Assembly (NCBI GenBank): GCA_028023455.1
Contig: JAQFVV010000231.1
Span: 759,001 to 823,000, forward strand
Length of the DNA: 64,000 nt
Direction: 5' to 3'
Source of the DNA: Epiperipatus broadwayi
Taxonomy: Eukaryota; Onychophora; Udeonychophora; Euonychophora; Peripatidae
Under the pieces are notes generated by a model. The model saw only the letters and a program-made list of their open reading frames with translations. It was not told the origin of the DNA and did not search any database. Below are positions 47,480-58,925 of this stretch, piece after piece (the stretch's first letter is position 1; each line of letters starts with the position of its first letter). Made by a program: the position numbers and the translations under genes.

Positions 47480-49130
47480 CTATGAAAGCACTCTTGATTT
47501 CTTCATTTTTTCTTAAGGCCTGACAAAATACCTGAAAAAGTTTTAAAATATAATGGTGAAATGTTAGCATCACTAGTAATGGATTTTTTTTTTTTTAGGA
47601 ATATAAGAAACAAGAAGATGTGATACCCAATCTGAAAGTTGCTTTTACTGTTCCAATTTTTTTGATTAAAAGGAATAGACATGATCACAGTAATTATTAT
47701 GGAAGATCTTTATTATCCATTATAGCAAAAATATTTTCAAGTATCTTTGTTAGATATGTTGCTGTCATAATACATGAACGGTTATTAGAAATTCACCATC
47801 GTATTAGAAAATCCAAGAAGCTCTACAGGTATGATTTTCTGGTGCTGGACAAATGGCTGGAACAAGAGAGTAATTTATATATTGATTTGATCAAGGCATT
47901 TGATTCAGTAAATAGGATCAGTCTATGATATTGATTGACATTAATCAATTGTCCACCCAAAATTATTCATATTATACAGCTACTACATGATAGAATGAGA
48001 GAGGTATTATTAATACAGGTGAAAAATCAAAGGCATTTGAAATAAAAACAGGTGGAAAACAAGAATGTGTCCTTACTCCAGCACTGTTTATCAGTTTTTA
48101 TGACAGTAGTTGTGGAACTGTTTGTAGGTGGTTTAATCAAACAGAGATTAGAGTATGATGCAAGCTAGCTGGTGAACTTTTAAACTTGAATCTTGTTGAA
48201 TTCTGGATTTACAATATGATGACAATTGTCCTATTTTTACCCGTTTGAAAGAGGATTTATTTTGAATGTAACATATAAAGACTTTGATTTATTAATTAAT
48301 GTTCTAAAAATTCAGATTCTCCAGAAAAAATCCTCAACAACTTTTTGCTTGCATGATTATCACCTTAAGAATGTCAGCCAGTTTAAATATGTTGGTAGTT
48401 TTATAAGTAAAAAGGTGGACTTAGATATGGACATACAACACAGACTCTGATGTGCTGCTCCCACTGCTTTTAATGAGTTAAAGATAGAGTATGTAATCAT
48501 AGGGAAGAGAACAACTAAGCTCCATTGAGAGCTGTTATTTCCCTAATTTATTATATGGAAGTAAAACTTGGTACCCCAATGATGCAATATAAAGGCACAT
48601 GAAAGGTTTCATTTAAGAATGTTTCACAAAATTATAAAAATACAATGGAAATATCAGAAAAATATCAATAGATTCTTCAAATTGTGGGATGTGATATAGA
48701 ATCCAGAATGTAAAATCATTGAAAGAGTTAAGAGACAAATGGAGTTGAGCAGGACATATTGCTAGAAGAGATAATAATAGATGGATAGTTGAAATCTTAA
48801 ATTGGATATCAAGAGATTATAAAAGATCTAGAGACCACATATAAGATGGAAGAAATAAGGAAGTGTACTGGGATAATATGGAGAATAGAGACTAGGGATT
48901 GGAAACGGTGGACTGAACTTGGAAAGAACTTTATCCTGCAGTGGAATAACAATCATTGAAAATGATGATTGACAACCACATGAGAGATGGATGGATAAAA
49001 TAAGAAAGTGTGCTGAGGTGATATTAAAAGGGAAACTAGAGATTGGAGAAGATGGATTGAAATTTGGAGAGATCTTCATCCAGCAGTGGATCAATAATGG
49101 TTGACAATTATGATGATGATCATTGTAAAA
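47480..49130 (+). mobile_element. Decayed LINE with two C-terminal tails
   Basis: The frame 47620-47928 gives NYYGRSLLSIIAKIFSSIFV and YIDLIKAFDSVNRISL, an RT core with the first catalytic Asp, close to the usual NYRGISLL and DLTKAFDSVNR motifs. Next come KQECVLTPALF (about 48060), QFKYVGSFISKKVDLDMDIQ (48376-48440) and YYMEVKLGTP-like text. WSAGHIARRD-type text (about 48740-48790) and W..KGR follow. The C-terminal RWM/ILQW segment appears twice, at 48780-48960 and 48980-49120, each with a GATGATGATT-like end. Stops are frequent, so it is inactive. Confidence 0.8.
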
Positions 49131-49740
49131 TCAGACCTTTATTGGAGGAGACAATGCAAAACTTTCCTAAGAAAATATCAATGTTGAATGTGAGCATGGT
49201 TTTTGTGAGGATTAACCCCTATCTATTATTATAAAGATTATTTTTAAAGTCATTCTCAAGAAGGGTAATGTGGATTGTTTCAATGGAGAAGATATGATAA
49301 AGAATAGAATACATTGGAGTCGTATAACTAGACATGGTGGTTAAGTATTTTGGAATGAAAAATCTCTGCTGAAGAAATTGCAAGACAATCCCATAAAATA
49401 TGAAGTAAACTGAAAAATGGACAGGCATATTCTATTTGTGATTCACAGATTGGTTTGTATACTCATCACAAGTCTCATTTCCAGAAGTGTCTTTCCTCTC
49501 TCTCTCTCTCTGTCACCTTCTTAGAAGTTAGAATACCCACACTGGTTTACTAATGGCTTTTCATTATTTACTGAATTATCAACATAACTGTGGAAATCCA
49601 GATATATCAAAACTGCAACTCATCTGACATGCAAATGTGTAGTGAAAGAGGGATATTTGGAACTTTAACACTAATGAACATTATGATATAAATTTTATAC
49701 CTGTTTGGTTATGTACATTTTTTTAATAAAATAAATTATA
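49130..49740. other. AT-rich spacer
   Basis: It has a (TC)n tract at 49496-49512. The frame 49219-49428 (minus) has no resemblance to known proteins. Confidence 0.4.
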
Positions 49741-50035
49741 TATATATATATGATCACTAGATAGAGCTTTACCAATAGCTCCTAACAAGCTTTGTTTACA
49801 TAAACGCCGAGAGATCTAGTTTCTAGTCTTCCAACCCTTCACTGACATGAGCCAACTAGCTCGAAACCATGGTCTGGAGGTGGGAGACAATGAAAGAGAT
49901 ATTGAATTTTATCTCTCTCAGCATTTATGTAAACAAAGCTTGTTAGGAGCTATTGGTAAAGCTCCATCTAGTGATCATAAAATGCAAGCTAAAAGCAAGT
50001 TACAAAATTTATAACTTGTTTTGATTAATATATAT
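49740..50035. repeat. Fold-back element, family B
   Basis: The left arm (about 49752-49805: GATCACTAGATAGAGCTTTA, CCAATAGCTCCTAACAAGC, TTTGTTTACATAAA) is matched by its near-perfect reverse complement at 49926-49976. The interior holds a hammerhead-like segment (49836-49886). The end has TTATAACTTGTTTTGATTAA. (AT)n tracts lie on both sides. Confidence 0.8.
49836..49886 (+). ncRNA. Hammerhead-like motif, family B (mutated core)
   Basis: Stem I is CCTTCA (49836-49841) with TGGAGG (49875-49880), 6 bp including one wobble. Stem II is GAGC/GCTC with GAAA directly after. Stem III is ACC/GGT around AT, and the cleavage triplet is GTC. The core CTGATGA is read as CTGACAT, so three core positions are wrong and cleavage is unlikely. 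All three helices are intact, which argues for descent from a hammerhead. Confidence 0.5.
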
Positions 50036-50490
50036 ATGTAATGCATACACATTATGCTATAAAGATATCTAATTTTTCTTAAAAGATATTTATTTTTGTA
50101 AATAGCAGATAACTTTTTCCAATTATTAGTAAATAATATTGACATATAAGTTGTATATTCTAAGAAATGTTTATGCTTGGATTAACTTAAATATTTTTAT
50201 TGCTGCATTTATTTGTAACTTTTTGACTAATTTAAATACAATAATTATTTTCAGTTTACAAAACTATTTGAAAAAAATAAGCAAACAATGTATATAATGT
50301 AATAAATGTTTTATATTTATATATAATACCAGTTATATTTAAAAATGAATATACCAGTTATATTTAAAAATGAATATTATAGGAAAAAAGTCCCAAGGTA
50401 TAATCTTAAATGCATCGGGATACCATGCTCATGGGCGTTCAGTGGCAAATGAAAGTTTTTTCAAATAGTAAACAATTTATAAATAATCAT
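50035..50490. other. AT-rich spacer
   Basis: ATACCAGTTATATTTAAAAA is tandemly duplicated (about 50327 and 50351). No gene is visible. Confidence 0.4.
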
Positions 50491-50491
50491 A

Positions 50492-50600
50492 GAAGCGAAA
50501 CTCTCCATATAGTAGCCCACTCAGTGCTAGCCAGAGTAATCAATGGATTACTCTGGCTTGCATTGAGTGGCACTACTGTATGGAGAGTTTTGCCTCTGTG
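50492..50600. repeat. Minimal family A hairpin (about 100 bp)
   Basis: AACTCTCCATATAGTAG, CACTCAGTGCTAGCCAGAG and TAATCAATGG are followed at once by the inverse ATTACTCTGGCTTGCATTG, AGTGGCACTACTGTATGG and AGAGTTTTGCC. It is a near-perfect 45-bp stem with almost no loop. Only the terminal part of family A is used. Confidence 0.8.
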
Positions 50601-51800
50601 AAAAACAGGTTGTGTTAGCATAAAAAAGGGGGGATCATATAATGCTTGATAATTTATAATAAGATTAGTTCTCCATTCCAGCACCATCTAGTATAAGCTT
50701 GAATAGAGATCTTTTCTCGTTTATAGCACTGTTGCAAGCTGAGAGAATCAACTGATGTCAATTAGTATAGTTGAGTTTGTCTTGTTAATTTATGTTTCTC
50801 TCCCCACATAATTAACCCACAAATAACTCAACTAAACTGCCAGTGATTGATCAGCAAATAAAAATCCAATAGGTATACTTAGTGGGAGGATAAAACAAAT
50901 GAGACAGGAAAATCTTATAAAAAACACTGTTACCTGACAGCTGATTATCTATCAGGGTTATTGACCTCCCTTTCATTATTATTTAGTAACTTTACAGCAA
51001 TGGTTTATAACCTATTTTGGCCATGAATATGAGGGAAAACCTCGAAAGTACTAGGCCTAGATTAATTTGATTTAATTGTTTTTGGATACTACTGACAGCT
51101 TCTTCTTCAGCGAGTTAAATCACTTATATATGCTATTCTACCTAAAGAAAAGGAAAGAAATTATTCTGAAGGATATTTATATTTAAATAGTTTTACCAAT
51201 ATACCTAAATGAATGAATTAATCATGGAGAGACAATCTTTTGGTGAATCAATAATGTTTAAAAATGGTATTGACATTGATATAATACAGTTAAATATAGA
51301 AGACTAAATTATTTATCAAGGATGAAAAATCAATATTAATGTTCATTCGTATTTGCATGCTGCCTAAATATCTAATTCCACTTTCAGGTAAACTGTATCA
51401 ACATGTAATGATTGATATCTCCATAAAAATAGTGATTAGGAGCTAATAAGAAGTTTGAACAGTGGAAGGAGCTCAGTTGAACCATGACCTATTAACTGTA
51501 AACTCCATACTCATCTATTGTAGCAGTGCACCAAACTGCACAATGTATGTATCTCTGTAAGACTCATAGATAACAGTGAGGATTTATGCAGCAAATTGAT
51601 GCTGTTACTCTACATCACACATTAGCAAGAATCACACAAAGCATTATTGGTATTTATTTGTGTGGATTGTGTGCCCTGGATGCACCATCCATTGTTCACT
51701 TCAGGCATTAATAACACTTACTGCCATTGCTATGATTTTAAAAAGACTTTATCCTATAAAAGTAATGATTTGGATGTACACAAATTGATAGATCCTATAA
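50600..51800. other. Spacer with a possible repeat end
   Basis: CAGCACCATCTAGTATAAGC (50679-50698) matches the family A start motif, but nothing recognisable follows. No gene is visible in the remainder. Confidence 0.4.
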
Positions 51801-51802
51801 AT

Positions 51803-52195
51803 AGCTATAATCACATGATCACCATTCCATATGCTTACTCATAACTGTTATTAAAACAAGCAAAGCCCTCCATACAGTAGTGCAACTCAGTGCAAGCCAG
51901 AGTAATCAATGGATGCTAGAAGGTTTGTGCATAAATTCCCCATATAGTGCCTACTCACCCAATATCCCCAGATTAGTTTCTGGCTTGTGGCCTTCATCAC
52001 TGAGGAGCATTGATAAGGATTTTATGCACAAGCCTTCTGGCATCCATTGATTACTGTGGTTTTCACTGAGTGGCAATATGTATAGAGAGTTTTGCATGTT
52101 TTAATAAAAGTTATGAGCAAGCATAGGAAATGGTGATAATGTGATATTTATTGGCTTAAAACTAATCCTGCCTAATAGGATAATGGCGGCTATGG
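51803..52195. repeat. Family A fold-back
   Basis: The left arm starts CACATGATCACCATTCCATA and runs to the degraded ribozyme at 51965-52006. It then turns and repeats the terminal part inversely: TTTTATGCACAAGCC, CATCCATTGATTACTG, AATGGTGATAATGTGAT. AATCCTGCCTAATAGGATAA at the right resembles the sequence near 33515-33530. Confidence 0.75.
51965..52006 (-). ncRNA. Degenerate hammerhead motif, family A
   Basis: The minus strand has GTGATGA in place of CTGATGA. GAAAC is preserved, and the cleavage triplet is ATC instead of GTC. Stem I (TCCTCA with TGGGGA) still pairs. Confidence 0.4.
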
Positions 52196-52199
52196 TTAT

Positions 52200-52565
52200 T
52201 AAAAAACCAAAGACACCAAAATGTATAGGTACTGAACTGAGTTCAGACCTATATAAATACATATGATAATAAGCTTGGATTGAAAATATTACAGTGTTTT
52301 CAATTTAAGACTCATAGTTTTGTAGATAAGTAGAGATAAAAGGTGTCTGCTGGAGGGTTGCATTAGATCCTAAGATCTAGGTGCAGTGCTCTCAGATACA
52401 AGTCTCCTCACTGATGAAGGCCACGAGGCAGAAACTAGTCTGGGGATATTGGATGAGTAGGCACTAGATTGGGAATTTTATGCACAAGCCTTCTGGTGTC
52501 CATTGATTATTCTGGCTTGCACTGAGTGGCAATACGTATAGAGAGTTTTGTCTGTTTAAATAAAT
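52200..52565 (+). repeat. Family A copy, plus orientation, best preserved
   Basis: In order it holds ACTGAACTGAGTTCAGACC, AGATAAAAGGTGTCTGCTGG, AGGGTTGCATTAGATCCTAA, GATCTAGGTGCAGTGCTCTC, the hammerhead (52403-52448), GGATGAGTAGGCACTAGAT, TTTTATGCACAAGCCTTCTG, ATTGATTATTCTGGCTTGC and AGAGAGTTTTGTCTG. There is no ORF. The length is about 360 bp, within the few-hundred-base range described for animal retrozymes. Confidence 0.75.
52403..52448 (+). ncRNA. Hammerhead ribozyme, best family A copy
   Basis: Type I arrangement. Stem I is TCCTCA (52405-52410) with TGGGGA (52441-52446), 6 bp with one G-T. The core is CTGATGA (52411-52417). Stem II is GCC/GGC around an ACGA loop, flanked by unpaired AG and A. 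GAAA (52431-52434) is followed by a stem III of A-T and C-G closing a TA loop. The cleavage site follows GTC (52438-52440). The weak point is the base of stem II, where the usual G-C pair next to the core is replaced by an A mismatch. Confidence 0.65.
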
Positions 52566-52589
52566 AGCTATCATATGAAGGACTAATAT

Positions 52590-52831
52590 ATGTGAAATTA
52601 TATTATCAAACTTATACATATATTTAATATAAAAAGCATGCTAATAGCTCTAAACAAGCTTTTCTGATGAACCAATTGGGGATAGGGATAATTCTAGATA
52701 GATATTTTAAATGCATTCTCTTCTGGCATTTATCTGAAAAGCTTGTTTAGACCTATTAACATGCTCAATATATTACATTTGTAGTACAAGCTTAATAAGT
52801 TAAGTCACATAATGTATGGCTTGATTTTCTT

Positions 52832-52845
<14 letters not shown>
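52590..52845 (+). repeat. Family C fold-back copy
   Basis: GCTAATAGCTCTAAACAAGC at the left and GCTTGTTTAGACCTATTAAC at the right are inverted arms. TAAGTTAAGTCACATAATGT and CTTGATTTTCTTAC match the end of 14858-15216. TTTCTGATGAACCAATTGGG (about 52655) joins the CTGATGA half to the post-cleavage half (GGGATAGGGAT), so the ribozyme centre is deleted. Confidence 0.6.

Positions 52846-52886
<41 letters not shown>
52833..52886. repeat. Microsatellite (CA)n(TA)n
   Basis: About 10 CA repeats are followed by about 15 TA repeats and then TTGTAAC. Confidence 0.95.
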
Positions 52887-52888
<2 letters not shown>

Positions 52889-52889
52889 A

Positions 52890-55800
52890 ACCTAGTGTTA
52901 TTGACACTTGGTTTACTTGGCATTATTTCTGCAGGAAAACAATGCTATTCTTTAAAGAAATAAAAAGATAAAATAACAATAGCAATAATTGATTAATAAA
53001 GTATGCTATTCACTCACTTTGGCATGTTTTGGGTGAATAACTAATAGATTTAATAACTCAATGTCATTTTAAAGAGAGAACATGAATAATTTAATTGAGA
53101 TATTAATAATTAGAGCAAATTAATATGGTATAAAAGCTAAACAGTAATTGATTTTGGATGGGTAGAGGGGAGAGTGGATGAGTGTCTTATCATAAAGCAC
53201 AATAACTCCTGGTAATTTCTTTTTGTAAAAAAAAATAATAAAAAAATATAATGTTTAAAGAATTATACATCACTGATTGTTAATTTAATGTATTTATTAT
53301 TTTTTATATTGTCAAATTACTTTGTAATCCAGGTAAATAATACTAAAACTATATGATTGTAATAGGTTTTTCCTTTCTTTTGTTTATGTTATAATCAAAT
53401 GAATATTTTTCTGGAAGAGGTCGCTAAAGTAAAAAAATATATATATATATAGATAGTCTGCTTTTAGTTTTCAAGGAAGGAACAGTGCTGAAATTTGGTA
53501 ACTCAATTTTTTCATTTTATTTTGCAGAAATAAATGTAATCAAAGTAAAATTTTAATAATATAATGTGTGGCTAAAATTTTTTGATAAGATATCCTGATT
53601 TTCTTTGCCATCTACCTATTTAAAGACCTTTTATACTTAAAAATTTATTGTCTCGCGCTAAAGTTCAAAAATGACAGATGTAACTAAAAGAGTCACGAAA
53701 AATTCTATTATATCTAAATTAAGGAAAAGAAGCGATTTCCAAGAAAAGATTAATTATTTATTAACTTTATGTCCTTTATTGATATTTTCTTGGTTTAGAA
53801 AGAAAAAAAAAAATAATAATTGAAAGAAATATTTTGAAACCAAGGAAAATCAACTAGAAACATTTTCGCGCTCTTTCTCAATATTGTCTGCCTTTACAAG
53901 TAATGTAGTTACATACGTTAAAATATGTTTTATTCACCAAGAATTGTCTGGAAATAATAATAATGATAAATAAGATGAAATTATGCACCTGTATATTTTT
54001 TAAAAAAAATAAAAAAAAAAAAAATAAAGAAAATATAAACTTTCTCAGAGTAAATATAAGAAAAGTTATATAGGGGCATTCTTACGGAGAAGTTACCGTT
54101 AAAAAAAATTTATAATTCCTAAAGTATGAACAAAACCAAATATCTTAGTGACTTAATGATAAAAATAAATGATATATTATATTATACATCAGTTGGAATT
54201 ATTAAAACTTCATGTACACGTAAATTGACTGCAGTTATTATCATAATAATCTCTCGGAAAATTGCGCATTTTCGTCCATAAATAAGCTAGCTAATAAGTA
54301 TACGTATCGTCAATAAAAAAAAAATATTGTGTATGTTTATCGTCTATTGTCAACTGTTCGTTATGTTAGAATATGTATATTTTATTTTCTTGGATCCCAA
54401 AATTGTAGTAGTTTAATTCAAGTAAGAATTAATCTTCAATTCTGCTATATGTTTCTTTGCCTAATTTATTAAACGCACAAAATAAGAGAAAACTTTTATT
54501 TAAAGGAAATAATACCATGCATTTATTGTTTTTAAACTTGCTTCGTGAAATACAACTGGATAAAGCTCTTAACCTGGACCAATTGCTCAACAGAAAAACA
54601 TTTTCTAATGAGAGAATATGCACTTGTTAATTAATGATTGTTTAAAACTAAGTTATAAATGATATGTATTTTTTTGTTATATCACATAGGTTAAAGTCTG
54701 TATGGTCAAGTGATATTTAATAGCCTTGTAATGACAAAGGTATGTTTTAATATAATTATTATAGGTTAAGTTGATATTTAACACGAAAGAAAAAAAATCT
54801 ATAAAATATGTTTTAATTATTACATACAATTGTAGGTAGAAATTTTGTATGTTAGATACGTAAAAGAAAAATATTTAGATATTTAAGGGGTAAAATCAAT
54901 ATTGAAAATTATCAGAAGTAACTAAAAAAAAAAAAAAATGCTATAACAAAATATTTCTTGTTAAAGTTTTGAAACGAATTTATACTGTATTAATTGAGGA
55001 ATTTATTCCTAATTATTCTTAAATAACACATCCACTTTATTTAGTTTAAGATAGTATGCTACCAACTATTTTGAATGTTCCTTTATTAAAATTAAAATTA
55101 TTATACTTTTATTCTATGATGTCCATTGATTTCAGATGTTGATCAAAGTATACACGGTAACATAAGTTTATTATAATCAGTGTATTTACTTATCCTGCCC
55201 AGATATAGCATTGGTATATGCTTAATATTCGCATAGGTAATAATTGTAATGTATTTATTTTGTGGGATGAAAAATGATCTCCCCAAAAGCTTTGTTTTCC
55301 ATGAGAGGAAGATTTTAAATATAATGTTCGGTATGTTTATAGCCCAAGTGATCGATTCTCATAGATAGGACGATCAAGAATTTATCTAGCATTTAGTATG
55401 CTTCATTTGTTTAAATCCCAGGAGAGGATTGTATTTGGTGTGTGTTCGTTGTATGCCCAAGTAAGAGGCAAGAAACCACCAAAATATTTTAATGTAGTAG
55501 ATTACTTTACAGACCTTCGTGGTTATTCCATATTCCTCATGTGAAAATAAAGATAGCTCCACCATGGAAGGTGTTGATTATTGTGCTTAATTTTGAAAGT
55601 TCGGACAAGATAAAGGTTATATTGGAGGTGTTAGTTCCTCAAGATCCACTTTAATATAAATAGTGAGTTAGTAACTAAGATCAATATCTGTATTGTGCTG
55701 CTAAATATTGCTAGTATTTGACAAGTAAATCAATGGAGAAAGTAATTAAAATTACGTAATTTAAAACGCTTATTTACTGAAGGAATATTCAAATGCAATA

Positions 55801-57125
55801 TTTAATTCTGGTTAGTAATTAAATAATACTCATATTTAAAATTATACGTATGAATAAAATTTGTATCATAACTTAAGTTAGCATTAAGTTAAATGTAAGA
55901 TGGTAAGTGTAACTTCTGATAACTGGCCTATAATTAGAATAGGTTATCCCATTAAAGACCATAGATAAAGTAAATGTATTAGAAATAAATTTAATATTTT
56001 GCGTATTGCATATGATTGGATTAATCATTTTTTTAAAAAAAAAAAAATGAACAAAAAAAATAGTTAGTCAATAATTTTGAATAAAAGCTTCTACAAGGTT
56101 ACCAAAATTTAATAAACAATGTATTGGTAATGAAATGTACTTTTAGTTAATCAATCCATATGATTGCATACAGGAGAAGTAGTAACCTCTAGTCCATAAC
56201 CAAAAGAGTATACAGATTAATGTCAGTTATATTTTATATTTTTGTATTACTATGGGATTATTGAATAAATGTTCATATATTTTTTTTGTGATAATAATAA
56301 ATTATAGTCTTGTTAAAATTTGTTGTAGATTCATTTTTTTGTTTTTATATGCTAAATATAAGTGTTTGCACAATATTTGCAAAACCTTTTCTTGAGTCCG
56401 AAATCATTCTAAATTCTTAAAAACTTAATATACCAGATAAATAAAGTTAAGCAGATCGGAATATGTCATTATATTTTAGTTTAATGATAATTATTTATGG
56501 AGTTGAAAACTTAAGACTAAACAATCACCTTTGTATAAAATAAAATAAAAAAATGAATTTATTCCCAAACCATTAACTTTGGTTGCACATTATTCCATTC
56601 CCATTTAGTTAAATTGTGTAAGTAATAAATCTTAGTTATATTATTGTGTTGTCATGGATGACGGAAGGACACAAAAAGCACCCTTGTCTTTTTATTATTC
56701 TGACTGAGATTCTGAAAAAAAAAAAAAGGCTGTGTTATTCAAAATTATACGTCATTATTGAATAGAATTATCATCTCTTTAAATAATATAGCAGTGGATA
56801 TGAGAGATGAAGACACATTGAATTTAAGTAAAATAAATGTTTCCTATAGCCGACCAGAATGCCAGTCATATGCGACAACACAATACTGCCGAGCATTTCC
56901 TTACATGAAACAAAGAACCCTGAGATTAATATTATTATAATTATTCTTTAAATTAATAAGTGATCAATTATTGTTGTTATTACAATCGTGGCATGGCTTA
57001 AGAGAATTTAATGTACAATTGTATTATATGAAAAGTATTTTAGATCATATTGGAAATTAATGGATATGTTGCTTTATTTTGGTTGCCTTAAAAACAACCT
57101 GTGTAAAGTAGTGTCCTGGGTGCAA
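52890..57125. other. Long AT-rich stretch without recognised features
   Basis: Over 4 kb there is no dispersed repeat I can match and no convincing coding region. The short frames 54429-54623 (minus) and 56758-56940 (plus) show no family. The relative absence of repeats compared with the rest of the window could mark an intron or flank of a host gene, but nothing confirms this. Confidence 0.35.
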
Positions 57126-57126
57126 A

Positions 57127-57180
57127 CAAATAAATAAAATAAATAAATAAACTAAAATAAAATAAAATAAACTAATAAAA
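57127..57180. repeat. A-rich simple repeat (AAATAAAT-like)
   Basis: Runs of AAATA, AATAA and AAACTAAT-like units are visible after AAACAAATAAAT. Confidence 0.85.
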
Positions 57181-57234
57181 ATAATTTGGAGTTAGAAATA
57201 AATATAAATTTCTAATCTAATAATAAAATGGGTT

Positions 57235-57990
57235 AGAATATATATATAACTAACTTTAAATACAAACATGCTGCTACAGTAAATAATACACACTCCCACC
57301 TTAGTACATGACAATACTGTAATAAGAAAATGATTCATTTTCTTAATGGTCCTCTTCCTACATAAAGGCGATCGATTATCTTTAATACTTAAGGAAGAAG
57401 CATGAATATTAATCAATCCAAATATCTTATTATTTTTATATTAATCCAACAGATTGATTTTTTATTATCAATATAAAGAAATTTCTTATTTTTAACTTAG
57501 TAATAAATGTTAAATAATCTATATGTAATAAATAAGCAAATAGTTTATACTTTGTGGCTAATTATGGATCAAAATATATAAAATGCGCTAACACGCAAAA
57601 GCACACAAAGCTAAAAACAAATAAAGCAAATATATATTATTTTAATATCTATTCATATATATATATAACATTAAATAAAATTGTTTTTAAATGCTGCTAC
57701 AGTAAATATTACACACTCTAGCCTTAGTACAGGAAAATGATTCATTTTCTTATCGTTCCTCTTTGTATATATAAAAAAAATTGTGTTCAATACTTATTGG
57801 CAAAAAACTGAATATTTAATGTAAAAATAACAATTGGACTGATTACTATTCAAACTTCTGCTATAAGTAGTGGTGATAATCTCCTTTATGTATAAAGAAA
57901 AGTATTACGAAAGTGATTGATTTTCTTATTACAGTGTTGCTATGTATAAAGGAGGGAAGTGTCTATTGTTTGCAGTAGTAACATTTAGAA
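57235..57990. repeat. Three diverged copies of a 120-bp repeat, one inverted
   Basis: ATGCTGCTACAGTAAATAAT (57268) recurs as ATGCTGCTACAGTAAATATT (57689), each followed by CACACTC, TTAGTACA and AAAATGATTCATTTTCTTA. The third, at about 57865-57980, has the pieces rearranged and partly inverted (GATTTTCTTATTACAGTG, TGTATAAAGGAGG). AGAAAATGATTCATTTTCTT is itself a palindrome. Confidence 0.65.
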
Positions 57991-58455
57991 ACAATTGTAT
58001 TCAAAAGCCATCATATATATTCATGTTTTGTAAATTACTCAGAATAATATCCTTCATAGAAATTTTATGATCATTCAAGTAGCAAACTGTTAATAAAATA
58101 AATCAAATCATTATCACTTGAAACATCGACAAATCTATATGTGGCATAAGTTAACATTTTGTATGAAGAGTTTACAGTGAAATTAAAGGAGATTTTCAGA
58201 CTCCTCTCTGGACCTTGAAAGGAACAAAGCAGAATAAATTCCTAATGTCCACTCCACAGTTCTTATCAGAGTTGTTATTCCTTGGCTTCTCACCAACATA
58301 CCTCAGCTAGCATGGTTAATTACCTCTGAGTTAAAGATCAAGAGGCACCATTGTTTTATCTTCTCAGTTGTCTGATAATTCTTATCTGAAATATTAGTTG
58401 AGATTTCTTGTAAGAAGAACAAATGTGCAAGTGAATGATTTTTTTATTGTAAATA
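57990..58455. other. AT-rich spacer
   Basis: No gene or repeat was recognised. Confidence 0.35.
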
Positions 58456-58539
58456 TTTATAATCATGACAGACAATACGAAATTATGGCAATTATTTCCA
58501 GAAGGCTATGAAATCATTAGCCAAGAGAGTGACTTGTAT

Positions 58540-58925
58540 CACATGATCAACATTCTTTATGCTTACACAAGCTGTTTTTCACAGATGCAAAACTCTCCAT
58601 ACAGTAGTGCGAGCCAGAGTAATCAATGGATGCAGGAAGGTTTGTCCATAAAATCCCTATCTATTGCATACTCATCCAATATCCCCAGACTAGTTTCTAG
58701 CTTGTGGCTTTCATCACTGAGGAGCCATGGATCTGAGAGCAGTACACCTAGATCATATGATCTCATAAAACCCTCCAGCAGCCACCTTAGCTAACTATAA
58801 AGCTTTGAGTCCAAAATTAAAATATGATGTTTTCAAGTTAAGTTCTGGCTTGCAATGAGTGGTGCTACTGCATGGAATGTTTTACCTCTGTGAAAGAGTT
58901 GGCTTGTAATTAAAGACAGAGGATG
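58540..58925 (-). repeat. Family A copy
   Basis: CACATGATCAACATTCTTTA, CATACAGTAGTGCGAGCC, ATGCAGGAAGGTTTGTCC, the ribozyme at 58682-58723, CTGAGAGCAGTACACC and CCTCCAGCAGCCACCTTA follow the family order. An inverted terminal part lies at 58846-58895. The 109-codon frame across it is a by-product. Confidence 0.7.
58682..58723 (-). ncRNA. Hammerhead motif with one core change, family A
   Basis: Minus strand: stem I TCCTCA (58718-58723) pairs with TGGGGA (58682-58687). The core is GTGATGA (58711-58717), with C3 changed to G. Stem II, GAAAC, ACTAGT and the GTC cleavage triplet are intact. C3 is essential in the family, so this copy should be inactive. Confidence 0.5.

Noticed and set aside
47620-47928. 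Host gene with a reverse-transcriptase-like domain
   Set aside because: Adjacent text in other frames continues the LINE order up to its 3' tail, so it is a decayed LINE.
58465-58794. 109-codon plus-strand frame resembling 45859-46236
   Set aside because: The similarity between the two peptides comes from the shared family A repeat, not from a conserved protein.
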